DNA of 64,000 nt, taken from Asaia astilbis JCM 15831. Its GTDB lineage: Bacteria; Pseudomonadota; Alphaproteobacteria; Acetobacterales; Acetobacteraceae. Of the stretch, positions 1-9,685 are shown piece after piece. Numbering within the stretch: the stretch's first letter is position 1; each line of letters begins with the position of its first letter. Where the stretch lies: NCBI RefSeq assembly GCF_000613845.1, contig NZ_BAJT01000006.1, forward strand, positions 102,842 to 166,841, written 5' to 3'. The notes under the pieces were generated by a model, which had not been told where the DNA came from, made no database searches, and saw nothing but the letters and a program-made list of their open reading frames with translations. A program made the position numbers and the translations under genes.

Positions 1-27
1 AGTCGGACATTCGGTCCCCGTCAGCGC

Positions 28-1388
28 GTGATTTCCTTCACATCGCTCAGGTCGGCCTCTGCATGCAAGGTCTCAGCGCTCGCTGGTGTCGCGTTACTTT
101 CGCTCAACGCCTGTAGCGGACCTGAGACGGCTCCTCCCATCTCTCCGGTATCGCCCTCAGGAACGCAGCAGGATTCCGGCACCAAGAAAATCGGGATGCT
201 GCTTCCGCTGACCGGCCGATTTGGCAAGCTTGGTCAGCAGATGGCGAATGCCGCGCGCATCGCCGTGCCTGAAGGCCACGGCGTGACACTCGACATCCGC
301 GATACCGATGCGCCCGGTCAAACGGCGGAGAGCGCAGCCCGCTCGGCTCTGGAGCAGGGCGATATCGCGTTGCTCGGTCCGTTGACGGCGCCGCAGACGG
401 CGGCGGTCGCCACGCTTGCTCAGCCTGCCGGAGTCCCGGAATTCGCCTATACGAGCGATCAGGCTCAGGCCGCTCCCGGTGTCTGGGTGATGGGGATCAC
501 GGTCGAACAGCAGGTAAATCGTCTTGTCGACGCAGCGGCAGCTGAGGGACGCAAGAATTTTGCGGCTTTCCTGCCTGATAACGCCCTCGGTCATGCGTTG
601 GGTGACGCGTTGCTGCGAGCCTGTTCGATCAAGGGCCTCGCGGCACCACAGATTCTTTTCCATGCCTCGACCCCGGAGTCGATTGCCGGCGCGCTCAAGA
701 CCTTTGCCAATCTGCAGTTTCGACAGGGCCAGGTCGCACCCGCGCCGCTCGATGCGAAACCGGCTGAGCCCGATGCCATCAATCCTCTCGGTCGTGAGCC
801 TGCGGCGCCGACGCTTCCCGCCACCAAGGCGTCTGCAACTGGCATGACGCCCTACACGGCATCGCCACCGCCGACACCGACTGTGCCGACTGCGACCGTG
901 GCGCTTCCTCCGCCGCCTTTCGACGCGCTCTTGCTTGGGGATACGGGTCTCCAGCTCGCAACCGTCATTGACGGTCTCAAACAGGCCGCGATCGATCCTC
1001 ATCAGACCCGTATTCTCGGTCCCGCACTCTGGAGTGTCTTCGCGGGCAAGCTGGGCGCGCTGCAGGGCGGGTGGTACGCGGCTCCAGATCCGACGGCGCG
1101 CACAGATTTCGTTCAGCGTTATCGCAGTCGTTTCGGATATGCGCCGTCGGTGCTGGCAAATGTTGCCTATGACACGGCGACCATGGCGGCTGTACTCAGC
1201 CAGCAGCCTACAGGGTTCTCACCGAAATCGCTGCTTCGTCCCGACGGTTTTGCCGGATCTGACGGGACCTTCGTCCTGCAATCGAATGGAACGGTCGCTC
1301 GTGGGCTGCTGTCTACGAGATCCTGCCGGGTGGGGGTGTGAAAATGACTTCTGCGGCACCAAGGCGGCTTGCCCGAACCGCACCCTGA
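28..1388 (+). CDS. LppC/LpoA-type penicillin-binding protein activator lipoprotein (3' frameshift)
   Basis: This is a predicted outer-membrane lipoprotein of the LppC/LpoA family, which stimulates peptidoglycan synthases and has a periplasmic ligand-binding fold. Translation starts at a GTG and gives a signal peptide ending in a lipobox (LNAC, about residue 29). A ligand-binding-like domain follows (IGMLLPLTGRFGKLGQQM, about residues 55-72). A Pro/Ala/Thr-rich insert lies near residues 240-300. As written the frame stops at 1341 with an atypical tail. Adding one base near 1306-1309 (CTGCT to CTGGCT) restores a family-like end beginning GLAVYEILPGGGV and moves the stop to 1388, giving about 453 residues. 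The window starts just upstream, so promoter and neighbours are unseen. Family call is good; the repaired end is inference. Confidence 0.82.
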
Positions 1389-1432
1389 TCGGCGCTGCTT
1401 CAGACGCAGCGCTATTAAATCGATGTTTTCTT

Positions 1433-1460
1433 ATCGCCCCTGACACAGCATGGGGGCGAT
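1433..1460. terminator. Hairpin between convergent genes
   Basis: An 8-bp perfect inverted repeat (ATCGCCCC / GGGGCGAT) with a 12-nt loop lies between the 3' ends of the LppC-like gene and the small minus-strand gene. The position fits a terminator, but there is no clear T-run on the plus strand. Confidence 0.4.
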
Positions 1461-1468
1461 GAGGATGC

Positions 1469-1840
1469 TCAGGCTGCGGCGATCGACTTGAGCGGAAGGA
1501 CCGGTCGCACTGTGTGGAGTGCAAGCTCAAGGCTGGCATAGACGCCAAGCTCATGGTCCCGAATGTGGTCGATCAGAACCCAGCGCAGACCACGCGGCTT
1601 GATCATATAGGCGGGGTCTGCATTTTCACGCACCCAAACCAGAATATGGGCGACAGTCTCGTCGCGGCCATCCAACGTCTCGGTTTCGATGTCCGCGTCG
1701 CACAGGCCCATCGCCATGCCGGCCTGCAGCCACTGCGAGAGATACTCGCGATGGCGGGGCAGGACGTTGAATCGCAATGGAATCACATTGCTGAGAGGTG
1801 CTGGAGTTTCGTTCTTGGGAAACGGCAGCGTCTGGGCCAT
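1469..1840 (-). CDS. Conserved hypothetical protein, 123 aa
   Basis: I do not recognise this family. It encodes 123 residues with no signal peptide or membrane segment, mixed charge, and a Pro-rich first 20 residues. The middle (about residues 40-85) looks like a compact alpha/beta domain with several Asp/Glu and Trp residues (VAHILVWVRENADP, RGLRWVLIDHIRDHE). A good ribosome site (AGGA, 9 nt before ATG) supports the start. It is a single-gene unit facing the LppC-like gene. I think it is a real gene because its codon use and length are coherent and no other frame here makes sense. No function can be assigned. Confidence 0.6.
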   Translation of the reverse strand: MAQTLPFPKNETPAPLSNVIPLRFNVLPRHREYLSQWLQAGMAMGLCDADIETETLDGRDETVAHILVWVRENADPAYMIKPRGLRWVLIDHIRDHELGVYASLELALHTVRPVLPLKSIAAA

Positions 1841-1997
1841 ACGTTGCGTCCTACATATCTGGGTTCGACTCAGAGGCTAGACGGCAAAAGTGGACGGCCT
1901 CAACGTAAAATTACGTCTTGTGACCAATTTCTGTCATGAGAATGACTTGGTGTTGCATAAAAACAATGGTTTGTTTCGCGGGCGACGCTCTCAAGTA

Positions 1998-2014
1998 AAA
2001 GTATCAAATACTTT
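1998..2014 (-). terminator. Small AT-rich hairpin after lpxL
   Basis: AAAGTAT-CAA-ATACTTT is a perfect 7-bp inverted repeat with a 3-nt loop. It sits 15 nt beyond the lpxL stop codon in an AT-rich stretch, so it may end the lipid A operon. The stem is weak. Confidence 0.3.
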
Positions 2015-2028
2015 CAAAAAGAAGATAA

Positions 2029-2952
2029 TCAGCTCTTTGTTCTAGTATAGATCTCTTTGGGCCAGCGTCGGTGCAGCCAGAGCCAGGATCCCGGGATGTC
2101 ACGGATCCATCGTTCCAAGCAATCATTCAGTTGCTGGGTAAGAGACCCGATTTCGAGTTGTCTGGGTGCTTCCGGATCTGGCGATAAAACCGGTCCGACT
2201 TCCAGATGGAGACGGGCCGGCCCGCGACGAATGATGCGTCCGGTCACGATTACACAATTATATTTGACTGCGAATACGGCCGCCGCCGAGGCGGTCATGG
2301 CAGGCAGACCGAAGAATCGGCACTCAATGCCATCATTCATCTTCTGGTCGCCCAGAATACCAAGATGATGTCCCAGAGAGAGGTGACGTAAAGCAAGGCG
2401 TGCTCCCTTGGCACCCTTTGCAAACATGGGTGCATCGCAGCCCATGGCCCTCGCGCGCAGGTCGATAATCAAGCGGTCGATCAGGGGGTTTCCCGCTGCC
2501 CTGTAGAAAGAGGCAAAGGGTAATCCGTGACGCGCCACGATGGGCGGGAGCATCTCCCAATTGCCGATATGGCCGGAGAAAAAGATAACCGGTCGTTTCG
2601 TTGCGGCAGCCTGTTCAAGTATTTGTGAGTTGCCGATACTCCATCCCGGGCCCGTGGCAGTGTCACGTTTGAGATGGGAGAGGTGGGGGAACTCCGCCAC
2701 GGTACGTCCGAGATTTTCCCAGCAGTCCCGAACGATTCTGTCTCTTTCGACCTCGCTTGTCCTGGGCAGGGCGAGAGCAAGGTTGGCGTGAGCGACCCCG
2801 GAGACGGGCAGACGAGGCCCGATCTTTCGGGCCAACCAGCCGCCGAGATTTGACGCCGTGGCTGGAGGAAGGCTGGAGAGTCCTGCCAACAAAATGCGGG
2901 CCAGTGCATATTCGGCCCTGTGTAGCAGTGTGATGGCAGGTGTCTCGCTCAT
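2029..2952 (-). CDS. lpxL: Lipid A biosynthesis acyltransferase (LpxL/HtrB family)
   Basis: This membrane-associated acyltransferase adds a secondary acyl chain to the Kdo-lipid A precursor. The 307-residue length is usual for the family. The catalytic HX4E motif is visible (HIGNWEM, about residues 127-133), followed by the family's acyl/phosphate-binding region and a C-terminal segment rich in Trp and Arg (GSWLWLHRRWPKE). It is the last gene of a minus-strand block with waaA and lpxK, starting 9 nt after the lpxK stop. That context matches late lipid A assembly. It could belong to the LpxM subgroup; substrate chain length cannot be read from sequence. Confidence 0.88.
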   Translation of the reverse strand: MSETPAITLLHRAEYALARILLAGLSSLPPATASNLGGWLARKIGPRLPVSGVAHANLALALPRTSEVERDRIVRDCWENLGRTVAEFPHLSHLKRDTATGPGWSIGNSQILEQAAATKRPVIFFSGHIGNWEMLPPIVARHGLPFASFYRAAGNPLIDRLIIDLRARAMGCDAPMFAKGAKGARLALRHLSLGHHLGILGDQKMNDGIECRFFGLPAMTASAAAVFAVKYNCVIVTGRIIRRGPARLHLEVGPVLSPDPEAPRQLEIGSLTQQLNDCLERWIRDIPGSWLWLHRRWPKEIYTRTKS

Positions 2953-2961
2953 AAGGCGGCT

Positions 2962-3954
2962 CTACACATTCGTCAGAAGCAGGTCCAGCAGACGTTCGGG
3001 TGCTCCGGGATCCGCCCAAAGAAGCTCCACATCGATCACGACGACATCGTCGCGAAGCCATCCCGGTATTTTGACCCAGTCCTTTCGCGTCGTGACCAGA
3101 ACGGTGCCGGGCTGCCTCGCGAGCACCGACAGGCGCCGGCAGTCACGCTCGGTGTAATCGTGATGGTCGTCGAAGGCGATCGTCCGCATGGGAGGGGCGC
3201 CCGCTTCGGTCAGCATGTCGAAGAATTTCTCCGGCCTGCCGATGCCGGCAAACGCGATGACCTGCTTCCCTTGCAGCTTTCTGATCGAGGCTGAGGGAAT
3301 GAGCTTTGCGGCAAGACAGGGGAGTGATGCAGGCAGGGAGGGGGCGAGATTGGTGTCGTCGCGCCCGATCAGGATAACCGCGTCAGAGCGTGCCAGCCCC
3401 TTGTGGGCGGGTTCTCGCAGGGGGCCAGCCGGGACGATACGCCCATTGCCCAGTCCAGCTCCGCCATCGATCGTAATGAGCCTGAGAGTCTGGTGCAGGG
3501 TCAGATTCTGTAACCCATCATCCATCACAAGGCAGGTCGCGCCTGCCTCGGCAGCCAGAAATGCCGTTTCTCCCCGATCACGCCCTATCCAGACAGGGAA
3601 ATCCTGAGCAAGCATGAAAGGTTCATCCCCGACATCACGAGCGGTGTGCTCACCTGGAATGACACGCAGGGGGCCTTCAAGAGTGCCACCGTAGCCGCGG
3701 CTCAGGAGATGTGGGACCTGGCCGCGTGCCTGAAGGCGTTTGGCCAGATCGCGAACCAGGATGGTTTTGCCTGTACCGCCGACGCTTAAATTGCCGCAGC
3801 AGAGAACGGGCAGGGAGGAGAGGGCTGGGGACGCGCGAAGGGTCCGCAGGCTGCCGACCGCCCCCACCGCCCAGGAAAGGGGGGCTAGGGCGTGCGCCTG
3901 CCATGTCGGCGTCGTGCGTTTCCAAAATGCGGGAGGGCCGAGCTTCAGACGCAT
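2962..3954 (-). CDS. lpxK: Tetraacyldisaccharide 4'-kinase
   Basis: LpxK phosphorylates the 4' position of the tetraacyldisaccharide 1-phosphate lipid A precursor at the inner face of the inner membrane. The protein is 330 residues, the usual length. An N-terminal membrane-associated segment is followed by a Walker A motif (GNLSVGGTGKT, about residues 54-64), a GRDRGE segment and an MDDGLQN motif typical of the family. Its start overlaps the end of waaA by 10 nt, so the two are translationally coupled, and lpxL follows. No anomalies are seen. Confidence 0.93.
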   Translation of the reverse strand: MRLKLGPPAFWKRTTPTWQAHALAPLSWAVGAVGSLRTLRASPALSSLPVLCCGNLSVGGTGKTILVRDLAKRLQARGQVPHLLSRGYGGTLEGPLRVIPGEHTARDVGDEPFMLAQDFPVWIGRDRGETAFLAAEAGATCLVMDDGLQNLTLHQTLRLITIDGGAGLGNGRIVPAGPLREPAHKGLARSDAVILIGRDDTNLAPSLPASLPCLAAKLIPSASIRKLQGKQVIAFAGIGRPEKFFDMLTEAGAPPMRTIAFDDHHDYTERDCRRLSVLARQPGTVLVTTRKDWVKIPGWLRDDVVVIDVELLWADPGAPERLLDLLLTNV

Positions 3955-5192
3955 AAGGCGTCAATGCGGTCGAGAAGGGCTGCGGGGACGCCCTCCTCCG
4001 ACTGGAGCTTTGCCCTCGCCTGCTGCGCACGCGCCCGCCAAGGCATGGGGTCTTTCATCACCGAGTCAATCCAGTCAGCCAAATCGTTGTCACTCTGTAT
4101 AGGGGCTACGAGCCCCGTGAGTTGCTCGAAGGCAGGCCGAAAATTGTCGCAAAACGGTCCGGTGGCGAGAGGCACTTCCAGTCTGGCTGGTTCGAAAGGG
4201 TTGTGTCCCCCACCTGGAGCCACAAGGGAGTTGCCGATGAAAGCGCACTGGGCCAGGCGGTAGAAGAGTCCGAGCTCGCCCAGAGAATCGGCAATCCATA
4301 TGGAGTCTGTCGGACCTGGTGCGGCACCTTTTGAGCGCAAGGGCGGTTTGCTGTCGAGCAACGTGGCGATCTGGGCCCCGCGCACCGGGTGCCTTGGCGC
4401 GATGATTGTCAGCAGATCCGGGATGCTGAGACGAAGTTTCGCAATGGCCCGGAGGATGATCTCGTCTTCGCCGCTATGGGTCGACGCGGCGAGAAATACA
4501 GGTCTCGTCCCGATCTGCGCCCTGAGCGACCGAAGCTCGTCCATATTGACAGAAGGGGGCGGTGCATTTGCCTTGAGATCGCCATAGCAAACGACGTCCC
4601 GGGCTCCCAGTGCGGCAAAATGGGCCGCGTCCTGCTCGCCCCGCGCGGCAACGAAATCGAGACGTTTGAAGATCGGTGGTACCAGACGTCTCATCTGGTG
4701 CCATCGCTTCCAGGATCTGGTTGAAAGGCGCGCATTCAGAACGCCGACGGGAATAGCCCGGCGGGTGCAGGCCAGTAAGATGCCGGGCCAAAGCTCACTA
4801 TCTGTCAGCAGCAGGGCAGAGGGACGCCAGTGATCGAGGAAGCGCCTTGTCCAGAGCGGCACGTCATAGGGGATGAACTGATGGATCAGGCGGTTGGAAA
4901 GCTCGCCTGCCTGAGCACAGAACCCTGTGACGATATCCGCTCCGCTGATCGTCGCGGTGGTGATTAGGAACTGACGTGTCGGATGTCGTTCCGCCAGGGC
5001 TTCGATCAGAGGCAGGATGGAATGCGTCTCACCGACGCTTGCGGCGTGAAGCCAGAGAAGAGTGCCCTCGGGTCGCGCCAGTTTGGTCCGGCCGCGCCGC
5101 TCGGGAAGGCGCTCAAGGCGTTCTTTACCGCGGCGTAGACGGATCAGCATCATGGCCCGCAGACCCGGCATGAGCGCGGTTCCCAGAGCCAT
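3945..5192 (-). CDS. waaA: 3-deoxy-D-manno-octulosonic acid transferase (Kdo transferase)
   Basis: WaaA transfers Kdo from CMP-Kdo to the lipid A precursor at the inner membrane. From the ATG at 5192 it is 415 residues. It starts with a short hydrophobic/basic anchor, then the GT-B N-domain with the catalytic loop LHAASVGETHS, and later a conserved nucleotide-binding region (GGGHNPFEPA). It overlaps lpxK by 10 nt. The reading frame has no stop upstream and continues back to 5429 through the C-terminal part of the preceding acyltransferase, so the start is chosen by homology to usual WaaA proteins. Either this is a natural fusion or the true start is a non-ATG codon slightly upstream. Confidence 0.88.
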   Translation of the reverse strand: MALGTALMPGLRAMMLIRLRRGKERLERLPERRGRTKLARPEGTLLWLHAASVGETHSILPLIEALAERHPTRQFLITTATISGADIVTGFCAQAGELSNRLIHQFIPYDVPLWTRRFLDHWRPSALLLTDSELWPGILLACTRRAIPVGVLNARLSTRSWKRWHQMRRLVPPIFKRLDFVAARGEQDAAHFAALGARDVVCYGDLKANAPPPSVNMDELRSLRAQIGTRPVFLAASTHSGEDEIILRAIAKLRLSIPDLLTIIAPRHPVRGAQIATLLDSKPPLRSKGAAPGPTDSIWIADSLGELGLFYRLAQCAFIGNSLVAPGGGHNPFEPARLEVPLATGPFCDNFRPAFEQLTGLVAPIQSDNDLADWIDSVMKDPMPWRARAQQARAKLQSEEGVPAALLDRIDALCV

Positions 5193-5944
5193 CCAGAGGT
5201 GATCGGCCAGGCCAGCACGGCCCAGTTTCAGGCAGGCCTCGGCACGGGCCGATTGAGCCTTCAGTTTTTGGCCGATTTCTTCGGGGGTAACCGGGAGCGT
5301 GCAGGGGGCTCCATAAAGAAGATAGCCCCGACCGAAAGGAAGGGGCACACGAAGCCGGTCCCAGCTGGGCAGGGTGATGCCCGTGCATGCGGCACCGATC
5401 GGTACCAGTGGTGAGCCTGCCAGGCGCATGAGGCTTCCGCACCGGGCTGGACAGTCTCCGCAGGCCCGCGAGGGCCGTCGGGTGTGATCGCGAAGATTGC
5501 ACCATCACGCAGGACCGAACAGGCCTGACGCAGGGCTCTGCTTCCGCCCTTGTTCTTGCCGTTTCGATCACTCGACCCTTCGATCCCTGTGATGCCCCAT
5601 GGCGCAATGAGGTCGCCGATAAACTGTCCATCTCGGTTGCGGCTGACCATGACCGTGATCTTGAGTTCGGGCTTGAGTGTGTGGGCCCATCTGCACATTG
5701 CGGGCAGCATGAGCAAGGTCCGGTGCCACGCGACCGTGATGCACCCGTTAGCGCTTCGGTCGGATTTCTGCAGGAGAGACGGAAGTGCTTCGGATGCCCC
5801 TGTAACGGTCCAGCGCGTGGTGCGTATGGTGAGATCCACATAACCCCGCGCCAAAATCATAAGCGCCCGGTTTCTCAGGTTTTTGAGAGTGATGCGGTTC
5901 ATTCGGTGACTGAAGGGCAAGCACGCATGGGAGGCCGGTAGCAT
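5193..5944 (-). CDS. Lysophospholipid acyltransferase, DUF374 family (frameshifted)
   Basis: DUF374 proteins are LPLAT-fold acyltransferases often found beside waaA and lpxK. The N-terminal part reads in one frame from the ATG at 5944 (AGAGG ribosome site 6 nt upstream). It includes the acyltransferase Val-Ala-Trp-His segment and ends in the conserved ITPDGPRGPAE motif, then loses homology. The rest (LAGSPLVPIGAA, then GYLLYG) is in the next frame from about 5429, continuous with waaA. One missing base near 5425-5435 explains the break. After repair no stop separates this protein from WaaA. It lies 25 nt after the stress-protein gene. The function is family-level only. Confidence 0.75.
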
Positions 5945-5969
5945 GTCCGACCTCTGATAGCAAAAATCA

Positions 5970-6857
5970 TTAACGGCTCATGAGAACGGTCAATTCGGCA
6001 TGTTCCAGAACGTGCCGGGTCGCCCCGCCGAGGATCATCTGTCGCAAACGAGAATGGGAGTATGCCCCCATCGTGAGCATGTCGGCGTTGAATTCTTTAC
6101 AGGCTGCGAGGATGCCGGCCCCAATGTCACGCTCTATTGGTTTGAAGACGCAAATCTCGGCATCAACGCCGTGGAGCTTCAAATAGTCCTGAACCGTATC
6201 CGCTTCTGGACCGCGACGGTGGTAATCGACACTGGTCAGAATCTGAACGGCCTCGGCGCGCTTGGCGTAAGGCAGAGCGCCACGAAGGGCCGATCCTGCT
6301 TCGGCCGTTCCGTTCCAGGCGATGCAGATCCGCTTACCTGAGCTGGCAGGCGGGGTTGGCGGGGCAATGACCAGAGGACAGCCGCTATCATACAGGACGG
6401 CGTGCAGGACTTCAGACGCTCTTGCGTTATCGTTGGGCCCCAGATGCGGCATCAAGGTGATGTCCGACAGACGCGCGCGCCAGGTGACGGCTTCATGTTC
6501 CGAACCGGTCAGAAATTCCAGAGAGGCGCTCAGCCTGGCTGCGGCAAGAGGCTCGTTTTCGAGAAAGCCCTGTTTGGCGTCGATGTCGTTCTCTTTGATG
6601 AAGCTGTCATATTTCAGACGTACCTGAAGCATCCGACGATGGGCTTCATGTTCGGCAGCTTCCATCATCTCGTGGATCATCGAGCTCGAAAGACCCTCTC
6701 CGGTCAGCGCCGACATCTCATTGGGGTCGTCCCCTACCAGAACCGTCGAAAGATGGGCGTTGAACGCTCGAGCATGCAAAAGCCCCACACGCAGAACCGC
6801 ATCGATGTTCCCGGCACCATTAAGGGGGACAAGGATATTTCGGATGTCGTTGGCCAT
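5970..6857 (-). CDS. Universal stress protein with two Usp domains
   Basis: This 295-residue cytoplasmic protein carries two tandem UspA-like domains. The N-terminal half (residues 1-150, starting NILVPLNGAGN) appears degenerate. The C-terminal half (about 170-295) has the ATP-binding pattern G-2x-G-9x-G(S/T)-like near MGAYSHSRLRQMILGG, followed by the terminal beta strand. Tandem-Usp proteins bind ATP and respond to starvation or oxidative stress; the specific role here is unknown. The start ATG has a GTGAGA-type ribosome site. It precedes the lipid A genes by 25 nt on the same strand and could be co-transcribed with them. Confidence 0.85.
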   Translation of the reverse strand: MANDIRNILVPLNGAGNIDAVLRVGLLHARAFNAHLSTVLVGDDPNEMSALTGEGLSSSMIHEMMEAAEHEAHRRMLQVRLKYDSFIKENDIDAKQGFLENEPLAAARLSASLEFLTGSEHEAVTWRARLSDITLMPHLGPNDNARASEVLHAVLYDSGCPLVIAPPTPPASSGKRICIAWNGTAEAGSALRGALPYAKRAEAVQILTSVDYHRRGPEADTVQDYLKLHGVDAEICVFKPIERDIGAGILAACKEFNADMLTMGAYSHSRLRQMILGGATRHVLEHAELTVLMSR

Positions 6858-6929
6858 GGGGATCTCACTTAGTCATCAAGGTGAACAGAGACAGCCGGGT
6901 TCAGAGCCGGACCCGGAGAGGCATTGGGA

Positions 6930-7541
6930 TCAGGGGTAGAGACGGGTCACCGCCCAGTCATTCTCCTGTCGGGTCCAGGTGGCGCGGTCATGCATGCGAA
7001 AAGGACGGTCCTGCCAGAATTCCATCTGATCGGGGACAAGCCTGAAACCAGACCAGTTATCCGGTCTTTGCGGTTCCTGCCCCTCGAAGCGATCCGTCAC
7101 TGCCTTGATCCGCTCTTCGAATTCGACGCGCGAGGCCAGCGGCCTAGACTGGTCCGAGGCGATCGCGCCGATGCGCGAATTACGACTGCGGCTCGCGAAA
7201 TAACGATCGGCTTCCTCGTTGCTGACAGGCTCCACCGGTCCCTCGATACGGATCTGACGCCGCAGCGATTTCCAGTGGAACAGCAGCGCTGCATGAGGAT
7301 TGGCGAGCAGTTCGCTCCCCTTGCGGCTCTCGAGGTTCGTATAAAAGACGAAACCGCGCTCATCGACGCCTTTAAGAAGGATCATGCGCACAGAAGGAAC
7401 GCCGCTGGCCGTAGCAGTCGCGATGGCCATCGCGTTCGGGTCATTTGGCTCCTTTGCCTCGGCCTCCTCCATCCATTCAGTAAACAGCGCAAAGGGGTCT
7501 GCATCGAGGGGAATAAGGGGAAGGGTGGTTTCTGGTGGCAT
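6930..7541 (-). CDS. pdxH: Pyridoxine/pyridoxamine 5'-phosphate oxidase
   Basis: PdxH is the FMN enzyme that oxidises pyridoxine or pyridoxamine 5'-phosphate to pyridoxal 5'-phosphate. The protein is 203 residues with the split-barrel fold. Visible markers are the FMN-binding RMILLKG and [12 protein letters not shown] segments, the RQIRIEG strand, [11 protein letters not shown], and the C-terminal dimerisation tail with [11 protein letters not shown] and the final RLYP. Translation begins behind a strong AGGAGG site. It is transcribed away from fabI. An antisense open frame that extends fabI upstream across this gene is a shadow. Confidence 0.94.
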   Translation of the reverse strand: MPPETTLPLIPLDADPFALFTEWMEEAEAKEPNDPNAMAIATATASGVPSVRMILLKGVDERGFVFYTNLESRKGSELLANPHAALLFHWKSLRRQIRIEGPVEPVSNEEADRYFASRSRNSRIGAIASDQSRPLASRVEFEERIKAVTDRFEGQEPQRPDNWSGFRLVPDQMEFWQDRPFRMHDRATWTRQENDWAVTRLYP

Positions 7542-7682
7542 GACAGGAGCCTCCTGCTTGAATTCGATCCGTCTTCTTCGCCTAACCTAACGTGTCAACT
7601 CCAGACTTGTTTGCGCGGCGGGCATGTGCGACGAAGCGGTTCGCTTTTATTCTCACTGCTGACATTAACCGGGATCTGCCTC

Positions 7683-8525
7683 ATGTCCACCGCTTCCTTC
7701 GATCTCCCAACCGGGACGCTGATGGCGGGCAAGCGCGGCCTTGTAATGGGCGTCGCCAATGACCGTTCCATTGCCTGGGCCATCGCGTCTGCCTGCGCTG
7801 CCCAAGGAGCAGAGCTTGCCTTCACCTATCAGGGTGAAGCGCTGGGCAAGCGGGTCAAGCCACTGGCAGAGAGCGTCGGCTCCTCACTCGTTCTGTCCTG
7901 TGACGTCGGAGATGATGCCGATATCGATCGCACATTCGATGAAATCGAGAAAGCCTGGGGCAAGATCGATTTCGTCGTCCATGCTATCGGCTGGGCTGAC
8001 AAGCAGTATCTGCGCGGGCGCTATGTCGATACGCCTCGCGACGCTTTTCTCAAAGCGATGGATATTTCCTGCTTCTCCTTCACAGCCGTGGCGCGTCGTG
8101 CGGCAGCGCTCATGAACGAGGGCGGATCTTTGCTGACGCTCTCCTATCTTGGGGCCGAGCGCGTGATGCCTCATTATAATGTGATGGGTGTGGCGAAAGC
8201 CGCGCTTGAAGCGTCGGTTCGCTATATGGCTGCGGATCTCGGCAAGGATAACATCCGTGTCAATGCCATCTCTGCCGGCCCGATCATGACACTGGCCGCA
8301 AACGGGATTGGCGATTTCCGCTATATTCTGCGCTGGAACCAGCTCAACGCTCCGATGGAGCGCAATGTGTCGCTCAAGGATGTCGGCGGCGCGGGGCTGT
8401 ATTTCCTCTCCGAGCTTTCCTCGGGGACGACGGGCGAGATTCATCACGTCGATTGTGGTTATCACGTGGTTGGCATGAAGAACCCTGGCGCACCCGATAT
8501 TGCGGCTGTGTCTTCAGAAGGCTGA
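7683..8525 (+). CDS. fabI: Enoyl-[acyl-carrier-protein] reductase (NADH)
   Basis: FabI carries out the last reduction of each fatty-acid elongation round. The 280-residue protein is an atypical SDR, with a nucleotide-binding start ([17 protein letters not shown]), the active-site pair Tyr-6x-Lys (HYNVMGVAK) and the substrate-loop [13 protein letters not shown] start it at the ATG at 7683; the open frame reaches back to 6924, but that part is antisense to pdxH and has no homology. The stop at 8525 is one base before the aroC start, so the two are one transcription unit. Confidence 0.94.
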   Translation: MSTASFDLPTGTLMAGKRGLVMGVANDRSIAWAIASACAAQGAELAFTYQGEALGKRVKPLAESVGSSLVLSCDVGDDADIDRTFDEIEKAWGKIDFVVHAIGWADKQYLRGRYVDTPRDAFLKAMDISCFSFTAVARRAAALMNEGGSLLTLSYLGAERVMPHYNVMGVAKAALEASVRYMAADLGKDNIRVNAISAGPIMTLAANGIGDFRYILRWNQLNAPMERNVSLKDVGGAGLYFLSELSSGTTGEIHHVDCGYHVVGMKNPGAPDIAAVSSEG

Positions 8526-8526
8526 T

Positions 8527-9626
8527 ATGTCGGATAACAGTTTCGGAACGCTTTTTAGAGTTACAACCTGGGGCGAAAGCCATGGGCCAGCCATCGGTTG
8601 CGTGATCGATGGGTGCCCGCCTGGAATCGCGCTCAGCGAAACTGATATCCAGCCTTGGCTGGATCGTCGTCGTCCGGGGCAATCCAAGTTCACGACCCAG
8701 CGGCAGGAAGCGGATCAGGTCCGCATTCTTTCTGGTGTTTTCGAAGGTCGGACCACCGGAACGCCGATTTCGCTGATGATCGAGAACACCGATCAGCGTT
8801 CGAAAGATTATTCCGAGATCGCCCAGCGCTATCGCCCGGGCCACGCCGATGTCGCTTATGACATGAAATACGGTCATCGCGACTATCGGGGGGGCGGGCG
8901 GTCCTCGGCACGCGAAACGGCCTGTCGTGTTGCGGCTGGTGGTGTGGCGCGGCGCGTGATCACCGAGCTCCTCGGCGAGGCCGCTCTCATTCGTGCAGCC
9001 CTCGTGCAGATTGGCGGCCTGGCGATTGACCGTCATCGCTGGGATTGGGACGAGGTCAATCGTAATCCGTTTTTCTGTCCCGATCCTGTGACCGCTTCTG
9101 AATGGGAAGGGGTGTTGTCAGGTGTCCGGAAAGACGGCTCTTCCATCGGTGCCTTGGTCGAGGTTGTTGCTGAGAACTTCCCTCAGGGGCTCGGCGCACC
9201 GCTCTATGGCAAGCTCGATTCCGATCTCGCTGCGGCGTTGATGGGAATTAATGGCGTCAAGGCCGTGGAGATTGGTGAGGGTTTCGGCGTCGCTTCTCTT
9301 CGAGGCGAAGAGAATGCGGATCCGATGCGCATGCGCGACGGTGCGATCCATTTCGAGCGCAATCGTGCTGGCGGTATCCTCGGAGGGATCTCGACCGGTC
9401 AACCGATCATGCACGATTTGCGATCAAGCCGACAAGTTCTATTCTGGTGCCTGTACCCTCGGTCAATCGTCAGGGCGAAAACATCGACGTCGTGACGAAG
9501 GGCCGGCATGACCCGTGCATTGGAATTCGCGCCGTGCCGGTCGCCGAAGCAATGGTCGCCTGCCTGCTGGTCGATCATCTTTTTCGCGATCACGCCCAGA
9601 ATAGCTGGCATCGCGCGCGGTCTTGA
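8527..9626 (+). CDS. aroC: Chorismate synthase (frameshifted in this sequence)
   Basis: AroC makes chorismate from EPSP using reduced FMN, the last shared step to aromatic amino acids. The ATG is one base after the fabI stop. Signature regions are [16 protein letters not shown] near the start, [13 protein letters not shown] (about residues 124-136), and the [13 protein letters not shown] motif near residue 290. Just after this motif the frame breaks at about 9410. Adding one base there gives the family continuation [17 protein letters not shown] and an end at 9626, for about 366 residues. As written the frame stops at 9495. An essential gene broken by one base points to a sequence error. Confidence 0.9.
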
Positions 9627-9636
9627 TAGACGTCGT

Positions 9637-9664
9637 TCATGGCCGTTCTGCTGAACGGCCATGA
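9637..9664. terminator. Bidirectional hairpin between aroC and osmC
   Basis: A perfect 12-bp inverted repeat (TCATGGCCGTTC / GAACGGCCATGA) with a 4-nt loop lies between the convergent ends of aroC and the OsmC-type gene. Its place and stability suggest a shared terminator. It supports placing the true aroC stop at 9626. Confidence 0.6.
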
Positions 9665-9685
9665 CACGATGCCATTTGTGCAAGC

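Noticed and set aside
157..1002. Arg-rich 281-residue minus-strand open frame opposite the LppC-like gene
   Set aside because: Its Arg/Gly-rich composition is the usual antisense shadow of a GC-rich gene. The plus-strand protein is recognisable.
6924..7682. Long upstream extension of the fabI frame on the plus strand
   Set aside because: It is antisense to the clear pdxH gene and shows no homology; FabI begins at 7683.
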